A DNA stretch of 24,652 nucleotides. Origin: Kiritimatiellales bacterium. Its GTDB lineage: Bacteria; Verrucomicrobiota; Kiritimatiellia; Kiritimatiellales; Pontiellaceae. Under the pieces are notes generated by a model that worked only from the letters and a program-made list of their open reading frames with translations, was not told where the DNA came from and ran no database searches. The DNA lies in the NCBI GenBank assembly GCA_030630445.1, contig DAOVNC010000005.1, forward strand, positions 1 through 24,652, given 5' to 3'. The translations under genes and the position numbers were made by a program. Of the stretch, positions 8,255 to 16,639 are shown in pieces. Within the stretch, counting starts at the first letter, position 1. Each line of letters begins with the position of its first letter.

Positions 8255-8395
8255 CTACATCGTCCTTTTGACGACGCCTTCCTTAATACTGGCCACCGCA
8301 GAGGCATCCAACACCTTGACACCGCGACCATGCAAGGCTTTATCGTCCGGAAAGAACGCTTAGGGATACCTCGCGGCGGCTTTCTTGGAAAAGCC
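8255..8395 (-). pseudogene. ExbD C-terminal remnant
   Basis: On the minus strand the frame ending at TAG 8255-8257 reads FFPDDKALHGRGVKVLDAS, matching the C-terminal PDDKALHGRIVKVMDAC of the intact ExbD encoded at 9748-10182. The conserved block lies at about 8300-8350. Upstream of it the frame meets TAA at 8360-8362, after a KKAAA segment that aligns with KEAAEA of ExbD. The transmembrane N-terminus is missing. It sits exactly where an exbD gene would precede the second VWA paralogue, as in the intact pair, so it marks a duplicated exbD-vwa unit whose exbD has been mostly deleted. Confidence 0.75.
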
Positions 8396-8432
8396 TTGGC
8401 CAACCGCTTTACGATCCTTCCAACGGTTGGCT

Positions 8433-9740
8433 TTACTCTCCAGAGCCGGTCACATAGCTCTTGATGGCCTCGAGACCTTCGATAGAGCGGTAGTCGCCGC
8501 GGGTGGGGCCGACCAGCTTGCTGAACTTTTCCTTTGCCCCCTGATTGGAGTCAGAGTCCGCCCGCACAAAATGAATGACGTTGATCGAGTATTTTTCTTT
8601 TTTCTTCCTACCCAGCCCGCTGGATGCGAGTGTTTCAGGCTCCCACTTCCTGCGTGTATTAACGAGCGCTTCGAGCATCTCCTTCGGCGTGTAGTTGTGC
8701 CAGGAGGGCTGGGGGGGCAACGGCGCATCCGGAAGATAGGTTCTGACCAATCCCCAGTTCCCGTACGGGATAACCCGTGGAGGCTGCCCCTTTTCCCGGC
8801 GACGCTTGTTTTCCTTTTCAAACATACCCCTAGCCTTTGCGATATTTTCCTCCCACCGCTTCCTTTTGGACTCGCTCCAAGTTTTGGCATCGCTTTCCTT
8901 ATAACGGAGGATCCCCCAGTTGCTGGTCAGGACAAATATGACATCCGCCTGCTGCTTCATGGCCAACAAGGTAGGTTTGGCCCACTCGCCAACCGAACCC
9001 TTGAGCGGTTCAATAGACAATTCTTCGGAAATGCGGATACCGCCCGACCCCAGCGTCCGTGCGCCATAGTCCCGGTCGCCCATGTTCGAGCTGACGGCAT
9101 TGAGCGGCTTGAGCCAAGCCTCGACCTTGGCGACATTCTCCGGGGAGGCCGGCACCAGCGTCGGGAACCGGGTATAGTTCCCGCCGCCATACACGGCAAT
9201 ATTGAACAGCACGGAGGAATCCAGCTCCCCGAGAATCCGCACCAGTTCCGACTTAATGATGGTGTAGGCTGGAATCCCGCCCATTTCATCGATCATCATG
9301 GGTGCAGACGCATCGAGGACGATGAATATTTTTTCACCCTTGGCCTTGGTTCCAAAAATGCTGAATTCGGGAAGGCTGAAGCCAATGCTTTCCATGCCGC
9401 CTTCGCCACCCATTCCCACGGTGCCCCCTTTGACGCCGGTGATTTCCGGCATCCTGATTTCAGGAACCTTGCGGTTGACCGTCTTCACCACCAAGCGCTT
9501 GCGCAGCTTGGGCTTGGGCTTCTTGTTCACCTTCACGGGAACCTGAAGTCTTTTAGGCGGCATTCTCGGGCGCTTAACCGGCTTGGCCTCGAACTGCTGC
9601 TCCTCCTTGGTGATTACGGTTACGGCCACAAAGGAGACCGCAACAACGATCAGTATGGCATGGATCACCAAACTGACCACTAGCGCACTAGATTTCGCGT
9701 GGCTCGAGAAGAACCGCTTCTTTGTCTTTTGCGCTGTCAT
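8433..9740 (-). CDS. TonB-like membrane-anchored VWA-like protein
   Basis: A 435-residue envelope protein, intact copy. Residues 1-18 are basic and cytoplasmic. Residues 19-43 are one membrane helix with Ser23 and His27 at the S-x3-H spacing of the TonB anchor. Residues 45-100 are Lys/Pro-rich (KKPKPKLRKR), as in a TonB linker, followed by a Gly-rich hinge (about 102-116). From about 136 comes a VWA-like fold: strand IFIVLDASAP with a MIDAS-like D143-x-S145 whose third residue is Pro rather than Ser, helix, strand VLFNIAVYG, and a later strand ADVIFVLTSNW. No TonB C-terminal domain is present. The start lies 7 bases after the exbD stop, implying translational coupling. By context it should be driven by ExbB/ExbD. 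The partner is unknown. The fold call is by eye. Confidence 0.72.
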   Translation of the reverse strand: MTAQKTKKRFFSSHAKSSALVVSLVIHAILIVVAVSFVAVTVITKEEQQFEAKPVKRPRMPPKRLQVPVKVNKKPKPKLRKRLVVKTVNRKVPEIRMPEITGVKGGTVGMGGEGGMESIGFSLPEFSIFGTKAKGEKIFIVLDASAPMMIDEMGGIPAYTIIKSELVRILGELDSSVLFNIAVYGGGNYTRFPTLVPASPENVAKVEAWLKPLNAVSSNMGDRDYGARTLGSGGIRISEELSIEPLKGSVGEWAKPTLLAMKQQADVIFVLTSNWGILRYKESDAKTWSESKRKRWEENIAKARGMFEKENKRRREKGQPPRVIPYGNWGLVRTYLPDAPLPPQPSWHNYTPKEMLEALVNTRRKWEPETLASSGLGRKKKEKYSINVIHFVRADSDSNQGAKEKFSKLVGPTRGDYRSIEGLEAIKSYVTGSGE

Positions 9741-9747
9741 CGTGCAA

Positions 9748-10182
9748 CTACATGGCTGTGCTGAACGACATATTCTTTACTTTGGCCGCCGCACAGGCAT
9801 CCATCACCTTGACAATTCGGCCATGCAAAGCCTTGTCGTCCGGGAGGATGTTGACGATGAAGTCGCTTTTGGATGCCTCGGCGGCTTCCTTGTAGCTCAT
9901 CAACTCCGAAACAAGATCATCCAGGCCGACCCCCGTCTGGCCAAACACAATCCCATTGATCGAGATATCGCCTGTCTCGCTCACTTCGATCAACACCTCG
10001 ATCGGCAAGAGGATCGGCTCCGTGGAAGGCACCTTGGCGGGAAGCATGAAAGCGAGATCCGCCTCCTTCGCGATCAGCGACGCCGTTACCATGAAATAGA
10101 TCAGCAGCAGGAACACCACATCGATCAACGGCGCAATCTGCAGCTCAGCCTTCTTGTTCATTAAGTTATCCAGCAATTTCAT
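9748..10182 (-). CDS. exbD: ExbD/TolR-family protein (second of pair)
   Basis: A 144-residue single-span inner-membrane protein of the proton channel that powers TonB- or Tol-type systems. Near the N-terminus the helix APLIDVVFLLLIYFMV carries the essential Asp21 seen in all ExbD/TolR proteins, followed by a periplasmic domain ending VMDACAAAKVKNMSFSTAM. The start ATG 10182 has AGGA 6 bases upstream and lies 2 bases after the preceding exbD stop; a longer frame starting at 10236 overlaps that gene and is not credible. Having two exbD genes after one exbB is common in PVC and Bacteroidetes operons. The two differ strongly, so they probably form a mixed complex. Confidence 0.9.
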   Translation of the reverse strand: MKLLDNLMNKKAELQIAPLIDVVFLLLIYFMVTASLIAKEADLAFMLPAKVPSTEPILLPIEVLIEVSETGDISINGIVFGQTGVGLDDLVSELMSYKEAAEASKSDFIVNILPDDKALHGRIVKVMDACAAAKVKNMSFSTAM

Positions 10183-10184
10183 GG

Positions 10185-10586
10185 CTATTCCTCGAAGGTT
10201 GCATAGATAAGGTCGCTTGCGCCAACCTCCGCACATGCAATAATGATGTCTTTATTGGTCTTGTACTCGACGTCCTTGTCCGCGCGGATGAGGATCCGCA
10301 GGCCCGGATTGATGTCGAGTTCGTCGCTGACGATCTTCTTGAGCTCCTTGATGGTCACCGGATTCGTATTCACGTAGATCTGGTTGTTCGCATCCACCGA
10401 GAGCATCATGCGGTTCTTGGTGTCTTCGGGAACCTTGGCGGATTGGGCCTCGGGAAGAGCTATCTTAACCTTGTCCGTCACCACCACGGAAGCCACCATG
10501 AAGAAGATGAGCAACAGGAACACCATGTCGATCATGGGGGCCATGTCGATCGCCACATCGTCTTTTCTTGGTAGTTTGAGTTTCAT
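10185..10586 (-). CDS. exbD: ExbD/TolR-family protein (first of pair)
   Basis: A 133-residue ExbD/TolR protein. The N-terminus MKLKLPRKDD is basic, followed by the membrane helix APMIDMVFLLLIFFMVAS with the conserved proton-path Asp20. A short periplasmic domain follows, with VDANNQIYVN and ILIRADKDVEYK strands typical of the family. It starts 24 bases after exbB with GAGGTG about 6 bases upstream of ATG. It probably forms the stator with the ExbB encoded before it and the second ExbD after it, passing protons to move the TonB-like VWA proteins downstream. Whether this set serves uptake, envelope stability or motility is not shown by the sequence. Confidence 0.92.
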   Translation of the reverse strand: MKLKLPRKDDVAIDMAPMIDMVFLLLIFFMVASVVVTDKVKIALPEAQSAKVPEDTKNRMMLSVDANNQIYVNTNPVTIKELKKIVSDELDINPGLRILIRADKDVEYKTNKDIIIACAEVGASDLIYATFEE

Positions 10587-10609
10587 TTCACACCTCGTCC
10601 GGCAGGGGT

Positions 10610-11419
10610 TTATTCAGTTGCGGCGGCAGGTGCTTCCTTGGCGCTTGATCCGCCAGCCATGGTCTCGTATCCAAGCGGCAATTCACCGGATTCGAGCGTA
10701 TCGAGCAGGGCGCCGATTTGGCGTCCGAGCGTCGCGGTGGATTTAATGAAGTTGTTGCGGAAGAAATAGTAGAACAGCATGGCCGGAATCGCGATGATCA
10801 GACCGGTCGCCGTCGTTACAAGGGCCTCACCAATGTTTCCGGCGAGTTCCTGAGGCTTGCCCATGCCCTTCGAACCAATGGTTTGGAAGGCTTTGATCAT
10901 ACCCGACACCGTACCCAGCAGACCGAGCATAGGAGCCGTTGCCCCGATGATGGAAAGATAGTCGATCGGCTTCATGTATTGCGTAACTTCTTCGGTGCTG
11001 GCTTCCTCGATGGCTTCCTTCACTTTGCCGAAGTTGATATCCCCGCGTGTGGAGCAACGCTCAAGACCTGCGGCGAAAACGTAGGTGAACAGGGTTTCGT
11101 TCTCTTTGCAAAGGCTGTGGGCTTCAACCACTTTCTTGTCCTTCATGAGCTGGATAAACTCAGGCATCATCTCGGGGCGAAGCAGCACTTTCTCGCGCAG
11201 CGCAAGGAAGTTCTGCACGACGAAGTAGATCGTCAACATCGAGAAGAGTCCCAACGGCCACATGAACGGACCACCCTGCTTGATCATCTCCATAAGCGTG
11301 GTCTTTTCCTCGGTGGGAGCCGCAGCATCCGCCACCGCCTCCGCAACTTCCTGGCCCAATGCCACGGCAGCGGCCATAATGCTGAAAGCAAACATCAATT
11401 TTATCATTTTCTTATTCAT
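10610..11419 (-). CDS. exbB: ExbB/TolQ/MotA-family proton channel protein
   Basis: A 269-residue inner-membrane channel subunit. Residues 1-22 look like a cleavable signal peptide or extra helix, followed by an Ala/Glu-rich periplasmic stretch. Membrane helices are at about 51-72, 153-177 and 197-219. The family signature IGATAPMLGLLGTVSGMI (about 158-175) and the third-helix segment ALVTTATGLIIAIPAMLFY contain the conserved polar Thr residues that line the proton path. The cytoplasmic loop between helices 1 and 2 is about 80 residues, as usual. AGGAGAGG lies upstream of ATG 11419. The extended N-terminus is frequent in Bacteroidetes/PVC ExbB proteins. It lies in the middle of the block, between TPR genes and the exbD pair. 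Confidence 0.92.
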   Translation of the reverse strand: MNKKMIKLMFAFSIMAAAVALGQEVAEAVADAAAPTEEKTTLMEMIKQGGPFMWPLGLFSMLTIYFVVQNFLALREKVLLRPEMMPEFIQLMKDKKVVEAHSLCKENETLFTYVFAAGLERCSTRGDINFGKVKEAIEEASTEEVTQYMKPIDYLSIIGATAPMLGLLGTVSGMIKAFQTIGSKGMGKPQELAGNIGEALVTTATGLIIAIPAMLFYYFFRNNFIKSTATLGRQIGALLDTLESGELPLGYETMAGGSSAKEAPAAATE

Positions 11420-11440
11420 CTTCTTGTTCCTCTCCTTCGG

Positions 11441-12319
11441 TTAAGCTTCCTTAGACTCTAAACTTTCCTCTAGCTCCTGTTCGGCGCGCAACTTTTCAAT
11501 CTTAAGCTTGAGCTGCTGCGCTTGGTCGAATTCCGGTGAATCCTTGTACAAGACATCGATCTGGCGGCAGACCTCCTCGGCCGAGTCGTACAGGCCAAGC
11601 TCGGTGTAGATCTCCGCACAGAGCATTTCCGCCGGCTGCATCCACTCCAGATCCGAACTATTGAACGCAATCACTCTCGCGATGAGCAGCATCGCCTCGC
11701 TATATTGCTTCTTCAGCGCCATGAGCTTGGCCGCAATATAGAGTTTCTGGGGCGAGGCATCGCCGGAAAGTTCCTGGTCCCATCCATATTTGGCGAGCAG
11801 GGCATCGGCCTCGGACGGCTTGCCGCCATCGATCAACGCAAGGGCCTGGTATACCCGGCTCTTTTCCTGAAGCTCTGGATTCCGGTCATCTTCGGCAATC
11901 TTCGAGGAGATGGCCAGCGACTTGTCGTACTGCGCGGTGCGATAGTAAAGCTCCATCAGCAAGGCATTGTACTTGGTGAGGTTCGAGGGGATATCGCTAT
12001 ATTCGGTAAATGGATCGATCGCCTTTTCCAGCGTGGCGACGACTTGTTCGAACTCCCGGTTTTTCACCATTTTCGATACCTTTTCAATATCGAGATCGAT
12101 CTCGAAGATGAGTTCCTTGATGGTGTTGGCACCGACGCGGACAGGCTTTAGGTCTTCCGGGCGCTTAAGCTCGATCCAGTCCCCGTCGCGGCCGAAAAGC
12201 TGGCCTTTCCAAGAAAGCCCACCCCGGAGCAACCACTCCACGTTGAGTGGTTCGGCTCCGGCCATTCCCGTGGTCAGAAGGATTCCGGCAACCGCCAGCT
12301 TTAAAGTCGTTTTGTTCAT
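11441..12319 (-). CDS. Secreted TPR-like protein, 292 aa
   Basis: An exported protein of unknown precise role. Residues 1-22 are a signal peptide (cleavage near AGA). Residues 25-70 are a small beta-rich segment (LRGGLSWKGQLFGRDGDWIELKR) that may be an SH3- or Sm-like barrel. From about 75 on the protein is helical, with tetratricopeptide-like pairs (for example ALLMELYYRTAQYDKSLAISSKIAEDD in shorter pieces), ending in a charged coiled-coil tail rich in Glu and Leu. The start overlaps the stop of the upstream TPR gene as TAATG, so the two are translationally coupled. ExbB follows 21 bases later. By position it is probably a periplasmic partner of the ExbB/ExbD complex, comparable in placement to CpoB/YbgF in Tol operons, though no sequence identity is claimed. 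Confidence 0.72.
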   Translation of the reverse strand: MNKTTLKLAVAGILLTTGMAGAEPLNVEWLLRGGLSWKGQLFGRDGDWIELKRPEDLKPVRVGANTIKELIFEIDLDIEKVSKMVKNREFEQVVATLEKAIDPFTEYSDIPSNLTKYNALLMELYYRTAQYDKSLAISSKIAEDDRNPELQEKSRVYQALALIDGGKPSEADALLAKYGWDQELSGDASPQKLYIAAKLMALKKQYSEAMLLIARVIAFNSSDLEWMQPAEMLCAEIYTELGLYDSAEEVCRQIDVLYKDSPEFDQAQQLKLKIEKLRAEQELEESLESKEA

Positions 12320-15141
12320 TATGCGCCCCCGTGTTTCTTGATCAGTTCCTTCGCGGTCTCGGCCTGCGGAAGGGTATTGACATATCCTTCCTCAAGCATG
12401 TCGCGCCATGTTTTGATGGCATCTGCTTCGCGATTCAGTTCTAGCAGGCACTCCGCAGCAGACAAATACCCCTCGGCGGCCCACTTTCCATCGTCATAGG
12501 CCTTGTAGAGCAGGTAGGTGCGCTGGAAAAAGTTATGGGCGGTCTCCAAGTCCCCCGAAGCCTTGCGGCACCGCCCCATGCCATACATGGCTTCCGCAGA
12601 GAGGGGGCCCCGCCATTCGGGAACGGATGTAATCAACTTGTAGGCTTCCTCTGCCTCATCGTATTTCCTCTGCTTGAACAGCGTATCGGCCTTGATAATC
12701 TGCGCCCAGCCCATGTATGTATCCGCGCCGTAGATTTCCAAAGCCTCGTTGGCGATTTCCATCGCCGCATCCAAATCGTCTTTGGCCAGAAACTGGTATG
12801 TTTTTGCACGGTAGGCATGCCAAAGATCGTCCGACTCCTCGAAGTTTTCGGTGAAGTAGTCGTACAGACGCCCCATCTCCTCTGCATCGCCCGCCTCCAC
12901 GGCGGCATCGCACATGAGGGCCAAGGCAATCGGGGGAACAAACTTAAGATCCTTCTGGGAAGCCAGCAGTTCCGCTCCCAACGAACTGGATGCTTCGGCG
13001 CCCTTCAGATAGGCCAAGGCCATCTGCAACCGCACCTTCAGGGTCTGGGCGGAAGGGTCGACATCAGTCAGTTTCAGCTTAAGCTTGATAGTCAAGCTAT
13101 CCCGATCATCATCGGTCAGGCGCTGGTTGGCGATCGCAACCAGTTCATGCACGATCTTATCAACCCCGTTCTGGTCCACATCATTGCCGAAAGTCAGAAT
13201 GGCGTCGAGATAGGCCGCAACCGCTTCGTCGATTTGTCCCAGCGCAATCTGCGCTCTCCCGACCCAGAACACGGCTTCGGACACATTGGCCTCGCCTTTC
13301 TTAAGATTCAGATACTCGTTCATCAGATCGATTATTTCCTGCCACCTGAACTCAAGCTTGTAGACCTTCGCCGCCTGGAAGGCCGCATAGGAGGCCTGTC
13401 CTGAATTCACCGCCTTTTCGATCGCTTTCCGGTAGTCGTCCAGCGCGCGATCAAGCGTGGCCGATTCATCCACGTCCTTGGTCTCGGGATCGTCCTCGAG
13501 CTCCTTGGCGGCTTCGATGTCGCCGCGCATACTGTAGGCTTCCGAAACAAATTCGTGATCCGGATGGGCCGTGATGAACTCGGTAAAGACCGCCTCGGCT
13601 TCGGTGGTTTGATTGAGACCGACCAAGCAGACGGCCCGCCGGAACGTGGAGGCGGAATAGTGCTCTCCACCTTCGTATTTGCCTTGGTAGTTTTCGAAGG
13701 TATCGAGGGCTTTCTGGTAGTCGGCCTGCATCATGTGGGTCATGCCGCGGTAGTAGTATGAATCGGGCAGCACGGGGCTGTTCGGATAGTCGCTGATAAC
13801 TTCCCCGAACTGTTCGTCCGAACGCCCATAGTCCCTTGCCATGAAATAGCCGAAGGCCATCATGTAGTGAAGATCCGCAGTGGTCTGCAATTCATCTTCG
13901 TCCGTGGTCGGCGACAATCCATCCACGTACTTGCGCAGGCCGATCACCTTCCCGGGATTTGGGGTTTCCCTCCTGAGGTTGTCGCGCATCATCGTGGAAA
14001 TCAGGATGCGCGCACTCTTGCCGTTGGGCCGCTCGTCCAGATACGCAAGTATCCGCTCCTCGGCGCGAGCGGTTTCCTTTAAATCATACAAGATTGCCAC
14101 CAACTGGAGAATCGAAGTCTCGCCGATGTCGCCGTCGGGATCTTTCGTGTTAAGCATGTCAAAGAGTACATAGCCTTCCCAATAGCGCTTGAGCTCCCGG
14201 TAGATCAGGCCAATGCGGAACGCCACCTCATCCTCATACGGGGGAAGATTGGTAAGCTCTTCCACCAGTTTCCTGATATTCTCAAGCTCCTTTACGCGCG
14301 CCTTGCGATCCAGCTCGCTAAGCCCGGCCTTCTTCGAAATCTCGGCAATGCGGCCATTCGCAAAATCGATCAGCTCTTCGCGCGGCAAAACCATGCGATA
14401 GAGCAACAATGCATGGAGGGAGTCATCTTGCTTGAAACGCGCCTTGCCCGCCCGCATCACGGTCAAGTTCAAGGTGATGTCGTATTTTGAATCCGTGCGG
14501 TAGACGCGCGGGATCCAACTCCAGAGCTCGTCCCAGTTTTCGTCTTCCACCAAGGCGCGCACAATCATGACCTGCGTCACCTGCTTGGCCTTATCATCCG
14601 TGCTCTTGTTTGTGCGCGCCTTGATGCAGGCTTTCCATTTTTCCTGCTGAAACTGTGCCTGCCCCAGCATGAGGTTGGCATTCAAGCGATCATCCTTTGT
14701 CAGGTCCGGCATATCGAGCAAGCGCCCGGCAACCAATTCGATCTGCTTCCAATTCTGGGAATCGAAAAGACCCTGGGCCATCATGCGAAGAGCCATGCGT
14801 TCCTTCTTGCGCGGTTCCTGTTTGAGATAGTCTTCAAGCACCGACACACCGGCGGCGGAATCGCCGGTTTTAAAGAGAGCGCGCGCCAACTGGAAACGGC
14901 AATTTTGCAGGATCTCGAGTTTTTGAGGGTCGGTCAGCTCCTTTGTACGGCTAATGGCTTCCTCAAGCGGGGGGATGGCTGCCGAATACTCGCCACGTTG
15001 CAGCCTGTTTTGGGCAACGGCCACCACAGAGGACAGCCCCATCGTGCTAAAATCCTGTGCAAAAGCGGAACAGGCCGAAAACGCGGCCGCACACAGGAAG
15101 ATCCGAACCAACTTCCCGGAGAATCGAAAACCAAGCATCAT
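12319..15141 (-). CDS. Large secreted TPR protein, 940 aa
   Basis: First gene of the block. Residues 1-28 are a signal peptide (FFLCAAAF-like core, cleavage near AFA-QDF). The remainder is nearly all helical, with many tetratricopeptide repeats. Clear ones include LQRGEYSAAIPPLEEAIS (about 47-64), QADYQKALDTFENY in the middle, and QRKYDEAEEAYKLI and SGDLETAHNFFQRTYLLY near the C-terminus. TPR arrays act as protein scaffolds, so it probably organises the periplasmic side of the ExbB/ExbD/VWA complex. Start: the first of two adjacent ATG codons, with GAGGGG 6 bases upstream. A consensus-like promoter lies 120 bases before the start. No enzyme domain was seen. The exact repeat number needs a profile search. 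Confidence 0.75.
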   Translation of the reverse strand: MMLGFRFSGKLVRIFLCAAAFSACSAFAQDFSTMGLSSVVAVAQNRLQRGEYSAAIPPLEEAISRTKELTDPQKLEILQNCRFQLARALFKTGDSAAGVSVLEDYLKQEPRKKERMALRMMAQGLFDSQNWKQIELVAGRLLDMPDLTKDDRLNANLMLGQAQFQQEKWKACIKARTNKSTDDKAKQVTQVMIVRALVEDENWDELWSWIPRVYRTDSKYDITLNLTVMRAGKARFKQDDSLHALLLYRMVLPREELIDFANGRIAEISKKAGLSELDRKARVKELENIRKLVEELTNLPPYEDEVAFRIGLIYRELKRYWEGYVLFDMLNTKDPDGDIGETSILQLVAILYDLKETARAEERILAYLDERPNGKSARILISTMMRDNLRRETPNPGKVIGLRKYVDGLSPTTDEDELQTTADLHYMMAFGYFMARDYGRSDEQFGEVISDYPNSPVLPDSYYYRGMTHMMQADYQKALDTFENYQGKYEGGEHYSASTFRRAVCLVGLNQTTEAEAVFTEFITAHPDHEFVSEAYSMRGDIEAAKELEDDPETKDVDESATLDRALDDYRKAIEKAVNSGQASYAAFQAAKVYKLEFRWQEIIDLMNEYLNLKKGEANVSEAVFWVGRAQIALGQIDEAVAAYLDAILTFGNDVDQNGVDKIVHELVAIANQRLTDDDRDSLTIKLKLKLTDVDPSAQTLKVRLQMALAYLKGAEASSSLGAELLASQKDLKFVPPIALALMCDAAVEAGDAEEMGRLYDYFTENFEESDDLWHAYRAKTYQFLAKDDLDAAMEIANEALEIYGADTYMGWAQIIKADTLFKQRKYDEAEEAYKLITSVPEWRGPLSAEAMYGMGRCRKASGDLETAHNFFQRTYLLYKAYDDGKWAAEGYLSAAECLLELNREADAIKTWRDMLEEGYVNTLPQAETAKELIKKHGGA

Positions 15142-15261
15142 AAATTACCCCTCAAAACAGTCCATTTCCAAACCGACAAAACCAGCGCCGCGCGAGCTTC
15201 CTACCCGCCCGTGCCCAATCTGCCGACATGGCACACAAACAAAATGCGTTACTGATGGCAG

Positions 15262-15292
15262 ATTATATAGCACGTTGCGCAATTCAAGACAA
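15262..15292 (-). promoter_or_regulatory. Putative sigma-70 promoter of TPR-ExbBD block
   Basis: On the minus strand TTGTCT (15287-15292) is followed 19 bases later by an exact TATAAT (15262-15267), with an overlapping TATATA at 17-base spacing. It lies between the murC stop and the 940-residue TPR gene, leaving a leader of roughly 115 bases. No operator or riboswitch structure was recognised in the leader. Confidence 0.5.
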
Positions 15293-16639
15293 TTACGGGT
15301 AAAAAGACCCTGAGTCGCCGGAGTTTGTATTTTGTGCGCGGGGAAGCGAGTCGGAATTCGGTCGAAACCGCCTAGCCTGCTCTGCGACCTGCTCAATGTC
15401 CCCCGCCCCGATGACCAGAAGCATATCGCCCGCGCGCAGTTTGGGCCGGATCTCCGCCCACGCGGTTTCCAGCGTTTGGCAATAGTGCAGCCGCTCGTCC
15501 CAATTCGCAGGAAAAAGATCCATTAAATCCTTGGTTGTTCCACCCGGAACGGGCTGTTCGGATGCGGCATAGACCGGGACGAGCCAGAGTTTGTCCAGCC
15601 CTTGGAAACTAGAGGGAAAATCGGGTCCCAAGGCAAGCGTGCGGGTGTAGCGGTGCGGCTGGAAAACACCGAGCAGGCGTTGGGGTTCCAACTCCTTTGC
15701 CGTCTGGATGGTTGCCGCGATTTCGGTCGGATGGTGCGCATAGTCGGAAACGATCCGGATTCCCCCGCCCTCGTACACGGTCTCGAATCGGCGACGAATC
15801 GGCTGGATTTCCCCCAAGGCCCGCAAAATCTCGGCCTTGGATTTCCAGTGACGGGAGATCGCCAGCGCGGCGGCGGCATTCCACTGGTTGTGCCTCCCCG
15901 GAAGAGGCAACGCAATGCGCGACGCGGGAACCGTGAAAGCCTCGCATTTTGGATCGGCGGAGCAAAGCCGACCAGCGATAGGATCTGCGGCGCAGTAGTA
16001 GACTTTATTCTTGGTCTTCTGGATGAGCTTTTCAAAGCAACCTATGAAGGCGGACTCCGAGGCGTGGTGCTCCATATGGTCGTATTCAATGTTCGTGATG
16101 ATGGCGAAGTCGGGCCGGTAGCCCGCAACCGTACCATCGGACTCGTCGGCCTCGACCACCATGACGTTGCCGTCCATGGCAACGCCCTCGATCCCGGCGA
16201 TTTCGCCACCGACGCAGTAGCCACACCCCAGCACCTGGGCAATCATTGCCGTGGTAGTGGTTTTTCCGTGGGTTCCGCTCACAGCAATGCAGATGCGATC
16301 GCGCATGAGCGCAGGCAGCACCTCGCCCCGCCGAGAAACAGGAATGCCGAGCTCCTTGGCCTTTCGCACTTCCGGGTGCGTGTCGGAGACCGCGGTGGAG
16401 CGAACAAGCCAGTCGACCGATTCGCCGATATGCGATTCGTGGTGGCCAAGGGAAATCCCGATACCGTTTTTCCGCAACCACTCTGTTTGCCGGTTTTCCT
16501 GCAAGTCGCAACCGCTTACGGCAAACCCGCGCTCCTTGAGCAGAAAGGCTACACCGGCCATGCCGATGCCGCCCGCGCCGATCAAATGGACGTGGCCGCC
16601 CTTTTCAATGCACTCTTTTGCTCGATCAACCGGATTCAT
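15293..16639 (-). CDS. murC: UDP-N-acetylmuramate--L-alanine ligase
   Basis: Cytoplasmic ATP-dependent ligase that adds the first amino acid to UDP-MurNAc in peptidoglycan synthesis. The product has 448 residues, the normal length. The N-terminal nucleotide-binding motif GAGGIGMAG is at about 21-29, the ATP loop GTHGKTTTT at about 122-130, the central ESDG/NIEYDHMEHH segment follows, and the C-terminal Mur domain carries DYAHHPTEI and QPHRYTRT. The start ATG overlaps the murG stop as ATGA, so the two are translationally coupled. The last about 20 residues (Ser/Asn-rich) extend beyond the conserved fold. Only murG and murC of the usual dcw cluster are present here. Confidence 0.95.
   Translation of the reverse strand: MNPVDRAKECIEKGGHVHLIGAGGIGMAGVAFLLKERGFAVSGCDLQENRQTEWLRKNGIGISLGHHESHIGESVDWLVRSTAVSDTHPEVRKAKELGIPVSRRGEVLPALMRDRICIAVSGTHGKTTTTAMIAQVLGCGYCVGGEIAGIEGVAMDGNVMVVEADESDGTVAGYRPDFAIITNIEYDHMEHHASESAFIGCFEKLIQKTKNKVYYCAADPIAGRLCSADPKCEAFTVPASRIALPLPGRHNQWNAAAALAISRHWKSKAEILRALGEIQPIRRRFETVYEGGGIRIVSDYAHHPTEIAATIQTAKELEPQRLLGVFQPHRYTRTLALGPDFPSSFQGLDKLWLVPVYAASEQPVPGGTTKDLMDLFPANWDERLHYCQTLETAWAEIRPKLRAGDMLLVIGAGDIEQVAEQARRFRPNSDSLPRAQNTNSGDSGSFYP

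Noticed and set aside
8077..8403. 108-codon minus-strand frame between the two VWA genes
   Set aside because: It is out of frame with both the ExbD remnant and the downstream VWA gene; the conserved ExbD residues are in another frame.
8385..9683. 432-codon open frame on the plus strand opposite the VWA gene
   Set aside because: It is antisense to a clear ExbBD-linked gene that has a coherent TonB-like anchor, and its translation shows no domain; GC-rich codon use leaves the opposite strand open.
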